From the NCBI RefSeq assembly GCF_007097485.1, contig NZ_VKDE01000018.1:168892-232891 (forward strand): 64,000 nucleotides of DNA, in the 5' to 3' direction. The DNA comes from Carboxylicivirga sp. M1479. GTDB taxonomy: Bacteria > Bacteroidota > Bacteroidia > Bacteroidales > Marinilabiliaceae. The position numbers and the translations under genes are program-made. Below, one piece after another: positions 8,900 to 17,706 of the stretch (positions are counted from its first letter, which is position 1; every line of letters begins with the position of its first letter). The notes beneath the pieces were generated by a model that was not told the origin of the DNA, searched no databases, and was given only the letters and a program-made list of their open reading frames with translations.

Positions 8900-10522
8900 T
8901 TATTTATATGGAAGTTGAATAATAAATTCTGTTCCAAAATTCACTTTGCTTTTAACGCTAATATTACCCTGATGTGCATCAATGGTGGCTTTTACGTAGT
9001 TTAGCCCCAGTCCAAAACCCTTTACGTTGTGGATGTTGCCTCCCTCTGCCCTGTAAAACTTTTCAAATATTTTATTTTGCTGATCACGTGTCATGCCTAT
9101 GCCATTGTCCTTGATGCGTATTTGAATGCCATTGCCATTATTTTGACTTGATATGTTTACTTCTGGCTTATTCTTTGTGTATTTAAGAGCGTTTTCGAGC
9201 AAGTTAACAATCACATTGGTAAAATGAATTTCATCAACTAAAAACACGCTTAATTCTGCTTTTAGCGAAGTACTGATGTTTCCTCCAGTTTCATTAGCCA
9301 GGAGCTGCATATTGTCTACAGCTTTAAATATGAGTTCGTGTACATCTTTCGATACACGTACAACTGAAAAGTCTTTCTTTTCAATTTGCGACATTTGTAA
9401 AACACGTTCTACATGGCTATTCATTCGACTGTTTTCTTCTTTTATAATTTTTAAGAAGTTTCGTACGTGTTCTTCATTATTAATAATACTAGGTGTTAAA
9501 ATGCTGTCAGTTGCCAGACTAATAGTCGCAATCGGCGTTTTAAATTCATGCGTCATGTTATTGATAAAGTCTGTCTTTATTTGAGCCACTTTCTTTTGGT
9601 TGAGAATAGTTCGTATGGTAATGAAGAAAGTAATTAAAATAAACAAGGTAAAAATACTTGACAATGAAACCATCAGGCCTTGCGTTTTAAACAGGTACGT
9701 GGCTACATCGGGGAAATAAATCATTAATTCAAAAGTGGATAAGCCTCTGAATATATCCCTGGGAAAAAGGTTGACCCTAAAGGCATCAAGGTTTTGTAAA
9801 TGCGCTGGGTTAAAACTTGATGACTGATAATTAGTGAGTTGTTGCGAGTATTTATTGAAAATGCCAAACTCAAACTGGGTATCTACGCCATTTTGAATAA
9901 GCTCCTCCTGTAAAACACTATTGAGGTGTTTTAAATCGATTCGCTGCTGTAAAGGGTTGTGGCGTGCTTGAATCTCTCGCTTCATTTGTTCATACACCTC
10001 TTTAATTTCCTTATTTCGATGCTCCATAGCTTTCATTACCACTTTAATGGAGTCTTCGGCGTGCAGTAGCTTATTTTCAATTTCGATAATATCAACAGCT
10101 TCTCCACTGGCATCAATCCAAACCTGGTGCTCACTATGGTTGCCATTTACTTCGGTGTGTACCTCAATACGAGCACCTCCCTGCGTTATAACGGTGTCTT
10201 GTTTATGGTAATAGTTTTTGTCTTTTGTCCCTGTACGATTACTTTGTTGACGAATGATTGCCACATTGCCATTCGCATCTTTTTTGTATGTTGTATTACT
10301 TTGTGATTTAGGGTTTTGAAAAAATTCTTGAAAAATGTAGTTGGCACTCTGCTCTTGCTCTAAACGACGAACGGTATTATCCAATGAACGATAAACCGAT
10401 GCCTGAAACTTTTCCTTTTGAACTTGTACTGATTGCTTGATCCATAAAAACTGAGCGCCGATAATCCCCAACATAGAGAGGCTCATAAGTAGTATTAAAC
10501 CAAGTATTGATTTTCGCTTCAT
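8900..10522 (-). CDS. Membrane sensor histidine kinase (RprX-like)
   Basis: A 540-residue inner-membrane kinase: TM1 at about residues 7-28, a periplasmic domain of about 250 residues rich in Gln, Asn and charged residues with a predicted coiled coil near 155-190, TM2 at about 282-304, HisKA with the phosphoacceptor His (about 323) in MTHEFKTP, and an HATPase domain with N, G1 (DNGIGM) and G2 (GFGLGL) boxes. It lies immediately upstream of its response regulator. The periplasmic domain has no recognised ligand-binding family, so the signal is unknown. The architecture resembles Bacteroides RprX. Confidence 0.93.
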   Translation of the reverse strand: MKRKSILGLILLMSLSMLGIIGAQFLWIKQSVQVQKEKFQASVYRSLDNTVRRLEQEQSANYIFQEFFQNPKSQSNTTYKKDANGNVAIIRQQSNRTGTKDKNYYHKQDTVITQGGARIEVHTEVNGNHSEHQVWIDASGEAVDIIEIENKLLHAEDSIKVVMKAMEHRNKEIKEVYEQMKREIQARHNPLQQRIDLKHLNSVLQEELIQNGVDTQFEFGIFNKYSQQLTNYQSSSFNPAHLQNLDAFRVNLFPRDIFRGLSTFELMIYFPDVATYLFKTQGLMVSLSSIFTLFILITFFITIRTILNQKKVAQIKTDFINNMTHEFKTPIATISLATDSILTPSIINNEEHVRNFLKIIKEENSRMNSHVERVLQMSQIEKKDFSVVRVSKDVHELIFKAVDNMQLLANETGGNISTSLKAELSVFLVDEIHFTNVIVNLLENALKYTKNKPEVNISSQNNGNGIQIRIKDNGIGMTRDQQNKIFEKFYRAEGGNIHNVKGFGLGLNYVKATIDAHQGNISVKSKVNFGTEFIIQLPYK

Positions 10523-10635
10523 AATTCACTGTTTACATGGTAAAGATAATGCTTTGACTGTAAGCACTTCTATACATTAACTTTTCCTTAACTGTTTTTA
10601 ACCGCATCTTAACCGCTTTAATTTCAATGTGTTTG

Positions 10636-10643
10636 TACTTTTG
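10636..10643 (+). promoter_or_regulatory. -7 element for the secreted His/Met-rich protein gene
   Basis: TACTTTTG is a perfect TAnnTTTG match, 67 bases before the ATG at 10710, in the 187-base divergent region shared with the histidine kinase gene. No TTG is present at the expected distance upstream, so activation by a regulator would be plausible. Confidence 0.45.
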
Positions 10644-10709
10644 ATTTTGTTAATTGACATCAATTGGTATTACGAGTAAATTACAGTACTAACTTATAAT
10701 TATTTGGCT

Positions 10710-11666
10710 ATGAAAAATGGAAATAACTCACTTAAAATCGTCCTTACTGGGATAATACTAGTAAGTATGGTGTTTGGTGCTATTGCACAAACAACAAAAA
10801 AGAATCAAGTTAAAGTAAAAGTGATAACAAGTGATGGTGGTAAAGTTGTGGATATGGATACCACTTTTAATCACGATGTTTTTGTTTTTCAGAGTGATGG
10901 CAATACCAAAGTAATTAACCTGGATAGTATCATGGAGGGGCATCATCATGATATGGATAAACACATGCGGGTAATGGCATTTAAAATGGATTCGTTAAAC
11001 GATTTCAATTTCGAATTTGATGGCGATGTTGAGAAAATGCATATAGAGATGGAAAAGCTCTTAAAAGAAAAAGGCATCATGTTAGAAGAAATGGGACATG
11101 CATCCAAGGGCGGTAATCGTATGGTGATAATGCAAAGTGGCGGAGCAGAAGTAGACATCGAGGAGTTTATTAATGATGAAGGAGATCATGTTAAAATCAT
11201 TAAAAAAGAGATTCATGGCGATGAAGATGGCAAGCATGAAGTTAAAACATTTGTGATTGCTTCTGACACGCACGATATGCCAATGGCCTGGAAAGAAAAA
11301 AATGAATATCATAGCACTGTAAAGGTCGAATCAATTCCTTTGGAGGACATTTCTTTTTTAAATGAACTTGGTGTCTCAACTAAAAAGTTAATGTCCGAGC
11401 CTCTGGATCTTAATAGTTTAAAGGTTAAGTTTGAAAAAATAATGGAAGATGATAAACTTCAAACTTTAGTGCATATTGAGTGTGAACTGCCAGCGGGAGA
11501 TTTCCAAATGCAGTTGTTTAATCAGGAAGGGGAAAAAGTGAAAGAGGAAAGTGATATAAAATCAGGAGTATTCAAACAAGAGCTTGACTTGAAAGAGGAA
11601 GAAGCTCCTTATTACTATATTTTATCTAAAAATAATCAGCTCTTTGGTCGAAAGATAGTGCTGTAA
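10710..11666 (+). CDS. Secreted His/Met/Asp-rich protein of unknown function
   Basis: The ATG at 10710 is preferred over an upstream in-frame TTG because it begins a clean signal peptide (residues 1-27, ending VFGAIAQ). The mature protein of about 290 residues is unusually rich in His, Met, Asp, Glu and Lys (for example clusters such as HHHDMDKHM and HGDEDGKHE). The last 70 residues look like a beta-sandwich ending in FGRKIVL, reminiscent of a shortened T9SS type A tail, but the usual motifs are incomplete. I do not recognise the family. Metal binding is a possibility suggested only by composition. It is divergent from the two-component operon, and a terminator follows it. Confidence 0.75.
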   Translation: MKNGNNSLKIVLTGIILVSMVFGAIAQTTKKNQVKVKVITSDGGKVVDMDTTFNHDVFVFQSDGNTKVINLDSIMEGHHHDMDKHMRVMAFKMDSLNDFNFEFDGDVEKMHIEMEKLLKEKGIMLEEMGHASKGGNRMVIMQSGGAEVDIEEFINDEGDHVKIIKKEIHGDEDGKHEVKTFVIASDTHDMPMAWKEKNEYHSTVKVESIPLEDISFLNELGVSTKKLMSEPLDLNSLKVKFEKIMEDDKLQTLVHIECELPAGDFQMQLFNQEGEKVKEESDIKSGVFKQELDLKEEEAPYYYILSKNNQLFGRKIVL

Positions 11667-11685
11667 GAACTACCACTTAATACCT

Positions 11686-11722
11686 AAAAGCGTTTGAACT
11701 CATTGTAGTGCAAACGCTTTTT
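11686..11722 (+). terminator. Rho-independent terminator
   Basis: AAAGCGTTTG and CAAACGCTTT form a 10-bp stem with a 13-base loop, followed by a run of T residues. It lies about 20 bases after the stop codon of the His/Met-rich protein gene. Confidence 0.9.
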
Positions 11723-11729
11723 TTTTGCT

Positions 11730-12250
11730 GTATATATTTGAAATAGAATATCAGCGTATCAATGGTTGAAATGTAAAAGCAATTAGTTTTTGGATAGAGG
11801 AGTGTCCAAATATTGAGATATTGTCCAAATGTTGGATAGTCAGAGAGGTTGTGTTAGCGCTAAACGTCAGAAATACAGTCTCTTGAAAATTGTGGCAAAG
11901 CAATTGATATTTAGAATCGCAAATAAAGAACAAATGTTTGTAGTAGAAGTTATTAGCGTTATAGTTGTCCTGGTTTGGGGCTGGTTTATACTAAACAAGT
12001 ATGTAATTGAAAAGAACAGTAGTTTATAAAATATGATTGATTGGTGCTTGTTTTTAGAAATAAGTTGAGCCAATCGATAGTTTGGGTGTTTATAACAAAA
12101 AAGCCCCTTGTCAACGGACAGGGAGCTTTTTTTATGTGTTTTTTTAACCAAATTATTCTCGTCGATATTTAAATATGATCCTACGTTGATAGCAATCATA
12201 TTGGCTCCTTACGTGTGAAAATAGTTTACTTTCATTTCTTTAAAATGAAT
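11730..12250. other. Intergenic region with a doubtful small membrane-peptide ORF and a bidirectional hairpin
   Basis: About 520 bases without a convincing gene. A rightward frame from 11829 to 12029 (66 codons; alternative ATG at 11935 for 31 codons) ends with a hydrophobic helix followed by Lys and Glu, but lacks a recognisable ribosome site and is overlapped by an antisense frame, so I give it little weight. TGTCCAAAT occurs twice near 11802 and 11822. A hairpin with A and T tracts at about 12099-12133 can terminate transcription in both directions, including the leftward Bat operon. Confidence 0.4.
12099..12133. terminator. Bidirectional terminator downstream of the Bat operon
   Basis: A stem of CCCTTGTC with GACAGGG (one bulge) around the loop AACG is extended by AAAAAGC/GCTTTTT arms. 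The flanking A and T tracts make it usable on either strand; leftward it would end the Bat transcript about 120 bases after the batE stop codon. Confidence 0.6.
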
Positions 12251-13000
12251 TTATATCATTGCGATAGAGCTTTCTTCTACCCAACCCACAGTTCCATCTG
12301 CTATTTGTATTTCTTTCCATTGACCCAATGAGCTCAGGATCTCAACTTTTGTGCCCTCGTGCAGAATAAAAATCTCTGTTCCGCTGGCATCAGGAGAGCT
12401 TTTAACGGTTAATGACGGACTAAAAACAATGGCATGGTGGCGCACCAATAGCTTATTCTTTTGGTGGTAGCTAAAGGTTAACGTGACAAAAGTACCAAGC
12501 AAGAGGCCTACACCCAGATAAAATCCTGCTTTCTTAAGTAATGAAGAATTAGAAAAGAAGAAAAGTGCTGCCATAACAAGCGTAAGTACAAAAAAGCTAA
12601 TGCCAATAAAAGCCCATGTGTCAGATGTGGTTTTGTTTCTAAAGTCAACAACCCATTTGCTAAGAAAAAAGTCATCTACTGACTCAATTTTATCAGTTGT
12701 TTGCGAGTAAGCCAACTCTAAGTTGAACTTTATATCCTTGTCATGAGGTTTTAATAGTATGGCTCGTTCGTAATTAAGAATGGCGTTGGCCAATTCTCCA
12801 TTTTTATAAAAGGCATTTCCTAAATTAAAATAAAGCGACCCACTTTCAACACCTGTAGATAATATTCCCTTGTAGGTATCAATTGCCGATTGATAATCGC
12901 CATCACTATATTGTTTGTTGCCTTCTGCATATCGGTCGTCTTGCGCAATGGAGTTTCCAACCAACAGGCACAAAACGAATGTTATAATAATCTGCTTCAT
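12251..13000 (-). CDS. batE: BatE: TPR protein with C-terminal SH3-like domain
   Basis: A 249-residue protein with a signal peptide (ends GNSIAQ), TPR repeats at about residues 22-110, two adjacent transmembrane helices near 130-180, and an SH3b-like domain at about 185-248 containing 'VGWVEESSIAMI' at its end. This order is that of BatE in Bacteroidota Bat operons, required for aerotolerance in Bacteroides fragilis. It is the last gene of the leftward cluster and lies two bases after the end of batD. Its molecular role is unknown; TPR and SH3 domains suggest a scaffold for the VWA proteins at the inner membrane. Confidence 0.88.
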   Translation of the reverse strand: MKQIIITFVLCLLVGNSIAQDDRYAEGNKQYSDGDYQSAIDTYKGILSTGVESGSLYFNLGNAFYKNGELANAILNYERAILLKPHDKDIKFNLELAYSQTTDKIESVDDFFLSKWVVDFRNKTTSDTWAFIGISFFVLTLVMAALFFFSNSSLLKKAGFYLGVGLLLGTFVTLTFSYHQKNKLLVRHHAIVFSPSLTVKSSPDASGTEIFILHEGTKVEILSSLGQWKEIQIADGTVGWVEESSIAMI

Positions 13001-13002
13001 TT

Positions 13003-14823
13003 TTAGCGTTTTATTTGATTTTCAAGTTTACTGATGGTTGTGATTGTTTGTTTGTACAACTGATCCATTTCGTCTGTTCCAGAGGATGGCGAGTATCGTG
13101 CAAATTCACATGTGTCCAGTATTTCCATTATTGCAGACTTAAGCTCGTCGCTAACTTGATATTGACTTAATACTTCTCCTGCATTGTCTTTAGATAATTC
13201 ACTTAAAGGCAAGCTTAATTTATCACTCAAATAACCCCATAATGCTCGTAGCACCTCTTCATAAAAAGCTTCTTTTTCACCAGCTTTAAGGAAGTTGGCT
13301 GATTTTTTTAAGCGCTTAATGGCTACTTTATTGGCTTTCTTTGTTTTTAATAAGGTAATATTTGAGTTATCCTTTATTCGCTTTTGATTAATCAGCACCA
13401 AAAGAATAAACAACGACAAGGGGATGAATAATGCTAAATAGAAACTCAAGCTACCCATAAAAAAGGTGCCAATTGGTTTCAGCTTCGTTTTGTTTGTGTT
13501 GATAAATCGAATGTCTTTCCCAATGAATTTGACATTTTCTTTGTTGACATTCGATCGAACAACACCGCTGCTAGCAGTTTCGTTACCTTCGCCTTTGGCA
13601 ACATTTAAATTGATGTTACCAGATTCAATTGTTTTATACTGACCTTTAGCAGGATCAAAATAAGCGAATTTGATAGATGGAATGGTAAATGTGCCTGCAT
13701 GTCGAGGAATCATCAAGTATTCATAGGTTTTAGAACCTCGCATGCCGCGTGTAGTATTGCTGATGCCATTCGTTATTTTTGCGTCAAAATCATCAAAGTC
13801 GGCAGGAAACTTGATTTGAGGCTCTTCTATGAATTTATGATTTCCCGTTCCGTTAACAACCACCTTTAATGTAATTCCATCATTAACTGTTACATCGGTT
13901 TTGGTAACGCTGGCTTTCATATTCAGTTGTCCAACACCACCCGTATAACCTTCTGGACGCCCTGACGGAAGTGGTTTGACATTGATTGTTAGAGGTTTTG
14001 ATTTAACTCTTTTCTTAACCGTTCGGTGGTTAGACTCAAAAAAGTCGTCGAAAATGCTACGAGAACGGCTTCTGGCCACACGCTGACGAACCATAAACTC
14101 AATTTCGGTTGGTTTAATGGTTAGCTTACCTGATTTTTGAGGAAAAAGAAGCTTTTGCTCATAGGTTCCAACGTTGTATGTTCTGCCATTAATATTTTCC
14201 ATACTCCATTTAATTCCATCTTCATTTTTTAAAGTTTGAGTGATAAAAGATGAAAGTTCAGGTTGGTTAATGTCCGATAGACCCTCAAGTTGTACTTTGG
14301 TATATATTTTTGTTGACAGAACCAATGATTCCCCTTGGTAAACATTCTTTTTTGATGGAGTAACCGTAATAAACAAATCATCGTCGCTAGGTGCGCCACC
14401 TGCCACTTGGCTATTTTGGTTGTGCTGTTGAGCTTGAGCATCGCCCTTAACTACTTTAATCGATACTGTATTGGAAGTTACCTTTTTATCATCAACCATT
14501 ATGCTGGCAGGAGGAATTGACATTTGTCCCTCTTTTAGCGCCTTTAGGATGAAAGTAAATGTATAGGATGTTTCACGTGATACTTTCCCATTAACAATAG
14601 TAGTGCTAGTAGAGTAGGATGTACTTGGCCCCATTAATATCTGAAAATCTTGTAGGGCAGGTAGTCGAATGTCACTTCCTTCTTTGTTTAAAGAGTATAC
14701 CAATTGGAATTTATCACCTACAACAACCGCTGTTTGAGCTCTGCCTGTAAATTTTACATCCTGAGCACTTAACTGAGTTAAGTTGGCGGTAAGCAATATA
14801 AGTGAAAGTATAATTAGTCGCAT
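13003..14823 (-). CDS. batD: BatD: large periplasmic protein with C-terminal membrane anchor
   Basis: A 606-residue protein. The signal peptide ends at LSAQ (about residue 20). A long beta-rich extracytoplasmic region follows, then one transmembrane helix at about 450-475 and a cytoplasmic tail of about 130 residues. Recurrent strands of the form 'VTPSKKNVYQGESLVLSTKI' are typical of BatD (PF13584). It follows batC with about 34 bases between them and precedes batE. The protein is likely part of a membrane complex with BatA and BatB. No catalytic motifs are visible. Confidence 0.92.
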   Translation of the reverse strand: MRLIILSLILLTANLTQLSAQDVKFTGRAQTAVVVGDKFQLVYSLNKEGSDIRLPALQDFQILMGPSTSYSTSTTIVNGKVSRETSYTFTFILKALKEGQMSIPPASIMVDDKKVTSNTVSIKVVKGDAQAQQHNQNSQVAGGAPSDDDLFITVTPSKKNVYQGESLVLSTKIYTKVQLEGLSDINQPELSSFITQTLKNEDGIKWSMENINGRTYNVGTYEQKLLFPQKSGKLTIKPTEIEFMVRQRVARSRSRSIFDDFFESNHRTVKKRVKSKPLTINVKPLPSGRPEGYTGGVGQLNMKASVTKTDVTVNDGITLKVVVNGTGNHKFIEEPQIKFPADFDDFDAKITNGISNTTRGMRGSKTYEYLMIPRHAGTFTIPSIKFAYFDPAKGQYKTIESGNINLNVAKGEGNETASSGVVRSNVNKENVKFIGKDIRFINTNKTKLKPIGTFFMGSLSFYLALFIPLSLFILLVLINQKRIKDNSNITLLKTKKANKVAIKRLKKSANFLKAGEKEAFYEEVLRALWGYLSDKLSLPLSELSKDNAGEVLSQYQVSDELKSAIMEILDTCEFARYSPSSGTDEMDQLYKQTITTISKLENQIKR

Positions 14824-14857
14824 ATTTTAAGATTATGTTTTTGCAAAAATAGTACTT

Positions 14858-15586
14858 CTACCAGTTTTTTTCAGTTTTTGTTTTCTGTGAAGCTTTAGCT
14901 TTACGCAATTTTTTCTGCAATTCGTTCTCATCTTGCTGAATTGCATTGAGCAGGCGTTGAGCATCTTCTTTTGACATTTGTTCTTCAGGCTGCTGCTGCT
15001 GTTGGTTTTTTTGTTGTTCCTGCTGGTCCTGATTCTGCTGTTGGTCTTGTTGTTGATCTTTCTGTTGTTCTTGCTCTTTATTTTCTTGTTGCTGATCCTG
15101 TTGTTGATCTTTGTTTTCCTGATCTTGATTCTGTTGCTCTTGATCCTGCTGCTGTTGAAGCATTTTTTGAGCCGCAATTAAATTGTAGCGTGAATCATGA
15201 TCCTCGTGATTATTTCGCAAAGCATTTTTATAAGCTTCAATGCTTTCTTCAAATTTCTGCATGGCAAAATAGCTGTTGCCGATGTTATGGTGTACCTGCG
15301 CTAATCGCTCTGGGGCTTTTTCTGTACCCGCTAAAATTTGAAACTGATCCAATGCGTCGTTAAATTTTTCTTGCTTGAAAAGAGCATCACCCAAATTAAA
15401 CTGTGCCTCAAAAGAATCACCTGTTTTATCAAGTGCTTTCCTGTATTCTATTTCCGACTCCAGAAAAGCAGAGTCAGCAAATTGACTATTTCCGCTGCGG
15501 ATGAATTTTCGTTCATCCTGAGCATTAGCACTTATAAAACCAAGAATAAGGGCTGCAAATACGATTATATATTTCGTGTTCTTCAT
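14858..15586 (-). CDS. batC: BatC: TPR protein with a Gln-rich tail
   Basis: A 242-residue protein with a signal peptide (ends ISANAQ) and three TPR units at about residues 25-125 including the form 'QVHHNIGNSYFAMQKFEESI'. A low-complexity region at about 127-205 is dominated by Gln, Asp, Glu, Lys and Asn, and the C terminus is Lys-rich. BatC proteins in Bacteroidota commonly carry this kind of polar tail. The start codon lies two bases from the end of batB. The Gln-rich stretch produces long open frames on both strands that are not genes. Confidence 0.9.
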   Translation of the reverse strand: MKNTKYIIVFAALILGFISANAQDERKFIRSGNSQFADSAFLESEIEYRKALDKTGDSFEAQFNLGDALFKQEKFNDALDQFQILAGTEKAPERLAQVHHNIGNSYFAMQKFEESIEAYKNALRNNHEDHDSRYNLIAAQKMLQQQQDQEQQNQDQENKDQQQDQQQENKEQEQQKDQQQDQQQNQDQQEQQKNQQQQQPEEQMSKEDAQRLLNAIQQDENELQKKLRKAKASQKTKTEKNW

Positions 15587-15588
15587 GA

Positions 15589-16647
15589 TTATTCAGCATT
15601 ATCTTTCTTGTTCTTCACTTCAAAAATATTGATGTGCTTCAATCGTTTGTTTTTGCGCTCCAGAATTACAAATTCAATGATGATGAGTAATAAAGCGATT
15701 AAGGCAAAGTATTGAAATATATCATTGTGTTGAGTGTAAACCTTTGCTTCCAGCTCTGATTTCTCCAACTCGCTTAATTCATCAACCAAATTATTTATTC
15801 CATTTCGAATATTATTGGCTGGTATGTATGCGCCATTACCTGTTATAGCAATTTTTTGTAATGTTTGTTCATCAAGTTTTGATATCACCACATTACCATT
15901 ACGATCTTTCATAAAGTCGTTGCTTCTACCGCCTGGAATTGGTATTGGAGCTCCTTTGGGTAATCCCATTCCAACAGTATAGATTTTAATGCCTGCCTCA
16001 ACGGCCTTTGCAGCCGCCGCAATTGGGTCATCTTCATGGTTTTCACCATCGGTAATAACAATAATAGCTCTATTCACATCCTCTTGCGAGGTAAATGATT
16101 CCATCCCTTTGTTGATAGCTGCACCAATTGCAGTTCCTTGCGTTCCAACAGCGTCGGTATTAATGGAGTTGAGGAACATTTTTGCTGATGGATAGTCGGT
16201 AGTAATGGGTAGTTGCACATAGGCTTCTCCTGCAAAAACTATAAATCCAACCCTGTCGTTTCTTAATTTATCAATCAGCCTGGAGATTGCTCTTTTAGCT
16301 CTTTCCAATCGGTTGGGTTCAATGTCTTGTGCCATCATACTATTGGAAACATCTAATGCCACTATTAATTCTATACCCTTACGCTTAACCGTTTGTAATT
16401 TACTACCATACTGAGGGCCTGCAATGGTTATTATCAGTAAAACAAATGCCAAAAGCATAATGTAAAACTTAACTGTGGGTCTTTTGAATGATACATTGGG
16501 CATAAGTTCATTAAGCAAATCAATGTTACCAAACTCCTCAAGCGCCTTTCTTCTTTTTCGGGCTAAAAAAAGATGAATAAAAGCCAAAGCAGGTATTAGT
16601 AAAAGCAGGTAAAGTGCATCTGGATGTTCAAACCTGAATATATTCAT
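15589..16647 (-). CDS. batB: BatB: membrane protein with von Willebrand factor A domain
   Basis: A 352-residue inner-membrane protein with TM segments at about residues 11-28, 60-78 and 311-328. The VWA domain (about 90-290) has the metal-ion-dependent adhesion site DVSNS (99-103), the later Thr in TTDYPSA and the Asp in ITDGEN. The domain would bind Mg2+ and a partner protein. BatA lies upstream with about 50 bases in between; the two paralogues probably form a complex. BatB is required for oxygen tolerance or stress in B. fragilis and related species, as known from the family. Confidence 0.93.
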   Translation of the reverse strand: MNIFRFEHPDALYLLLLIPALAFIHLFLARKRRKALEEFGNIDLLNELMPNVSFKRPTVKFYIMLLAFVLLIITIAGPQYGSKLQTVKRKGIELIVALDVSNSMMAQDIEPNRLERAKRAISRLIDKLRNDRVGFIVFAGEAYVQLPITTDYPSAKMFLNSINTDAVGTQGTAIGAAINKGMESFTSQEDVNRAIIVITDGENHEDDPIAAAAKAVEAGIKIYTVGMGLPKGAPIPIPGGRSNDFMKDRNGNVVISKLDEQTLQKIAITGNGAYIPANNIRNGINNLVDELSELEKSELEAKVYTQHNDIFQYFALIALLLIIIEFVILERKNKRLKHINIFEVKNKKDNAE

Positions 16648-16698
16648 TGTGTTGTAATTCGTTAGTTAATCAATTGTTGAAGAAATTAACAAGTCCTA

Positions 16699-17694
16699 TT
16701 AGGGTAAATTTCTGAATACCGTACTTCGTAAGAATATCTCCAAAAGCAGAAATAATCCTGCAAAGGCGGCAAACCACCAATATTCTTCTTTGTGTTTTGT
16801 GTACTCTTGTACCTCGTTTCTCGTTTTTTCCAATAAATCAATCTCTTTATATATTTCGTCTAGCTTTTGTTTATCGGTTGCTCTAAAGTACTTCGCATCG
16901 GTCATATCGGCAATGCCCTGTAGCAATTCTTCATCAATTTTAACTTCTACTTGCTGGTATTGCTTACCAAAAACGGTTTGCATTGGAAAAGGAGCCATGC
17001 CATTGGTGCCAACCCCGATTGTATAGACACGTACACCAAAGGTTTTAGCAATCTCAGCTGCCGTCATTGGGGCTATCTCACCTTTGTTATTTTCTCCATC
17101 GGTAAGTAAAATGATTACTTTACTTTTTGCGTCGCTATCTTTTATTCGATGAACGGCAGTTGCAAGGCCCATGCCAATCGCTGTTCCGTCATCTAGTAAG
17201 CCCATCTTAATGTCTTTAAACAGATTTTGCAAGACATTGTGATCGGTTGTTAAAGGGCATTGAGTAAAGCTCTCAGCGGCATAAATAACTAACCCTATTC
17301 TATCATCGGATCGACCTTTAATAAAATCGGCTGCTACATCTTTGGCTGCCTCCAATCTATTGGGCTTAAAATCCTCGGCCAACATACTACTTGAAATATC
17401 AATGGCCATCATAATGTCAATACCCTCGGTTATTTCTTTGCGAAAGCTATTGCTTGACTGTGGTCGAGCCAATACCGTTATTAACAAAGCGATGCTGAGT
17501 ACGCGAAATGCAAAAAGCAAGTGTCGCAAATAAACCTTTTTTGAGACTGGTGCGTTTTCAAAACCTTTTAGTGTTGAGATTTTAAGAGATGCTTGCATGC
17601 TTTTCTGTTTCCAGACATACCAAGCGATATATGCTGGTACAATAATCAGGAGCCAGAAAAAATATGGTTGCGAAAATGTTATATCGTTCATCAT
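16699..17694 (-). CDS. batA: BatA: membrane protein with von Willebrand factor A domain
   Basis: A 331-residue paralogue of BatB with the same layout: TM segments near residues 11-27 and 58-75, VWA domain about 90-285 with an intact MIDAS (DISSS at 99-103, TTD and LTDGEN), and a final TM at about 308-325. It may act with MoxR as a substrate adaptor, since MoxR ATPases usually partner VWA proteins. Two consecutive Met codons begin the frame. It starts 12 bases after the stop of the unnamed gene at 17707-18732. Confidence 0.93.
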   Translation of the reverse strand: MMNDITFSQPYFFWLLIIVPAYIAWYVWKQKSMQASLKISTLKGFENAPVSKKVYLRHLLFAFRVLSIALLITVLARPQSSNSFRKEITEGIDIMMAIDISSSMLAEDFKPNRLEAAKDVAADFIKGRSDDRIGLVIYAAESFTQCPLTTDHNVLQNLFKDIKMGLLDDGTAIGMGLATAVHRIKDSDAKSKVIILLTDGENNKGEIAPMTAAEIAKTFGVRVYTIGVGTNGMAPFPMQTVFGKQYQQVEVKIDEELLQGIADMTDAKYFRATDKQKLDEIYKEIDLLEKTRNEVQEYTKHKEEYWWFAAFAGLFLLLEIFLRSTVFRNLP

Positions 17695-17706
17695 TGTTAA
17701 TACAAA

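Noticed and set aside
14978..15363. Rightward frames of 67 and 130 codons over the batC gene
   Set aside because: They are the antisense reading of the Gln-codon repeats of batC and consist of Leu/Val/Phe runs; no start context and no homology.
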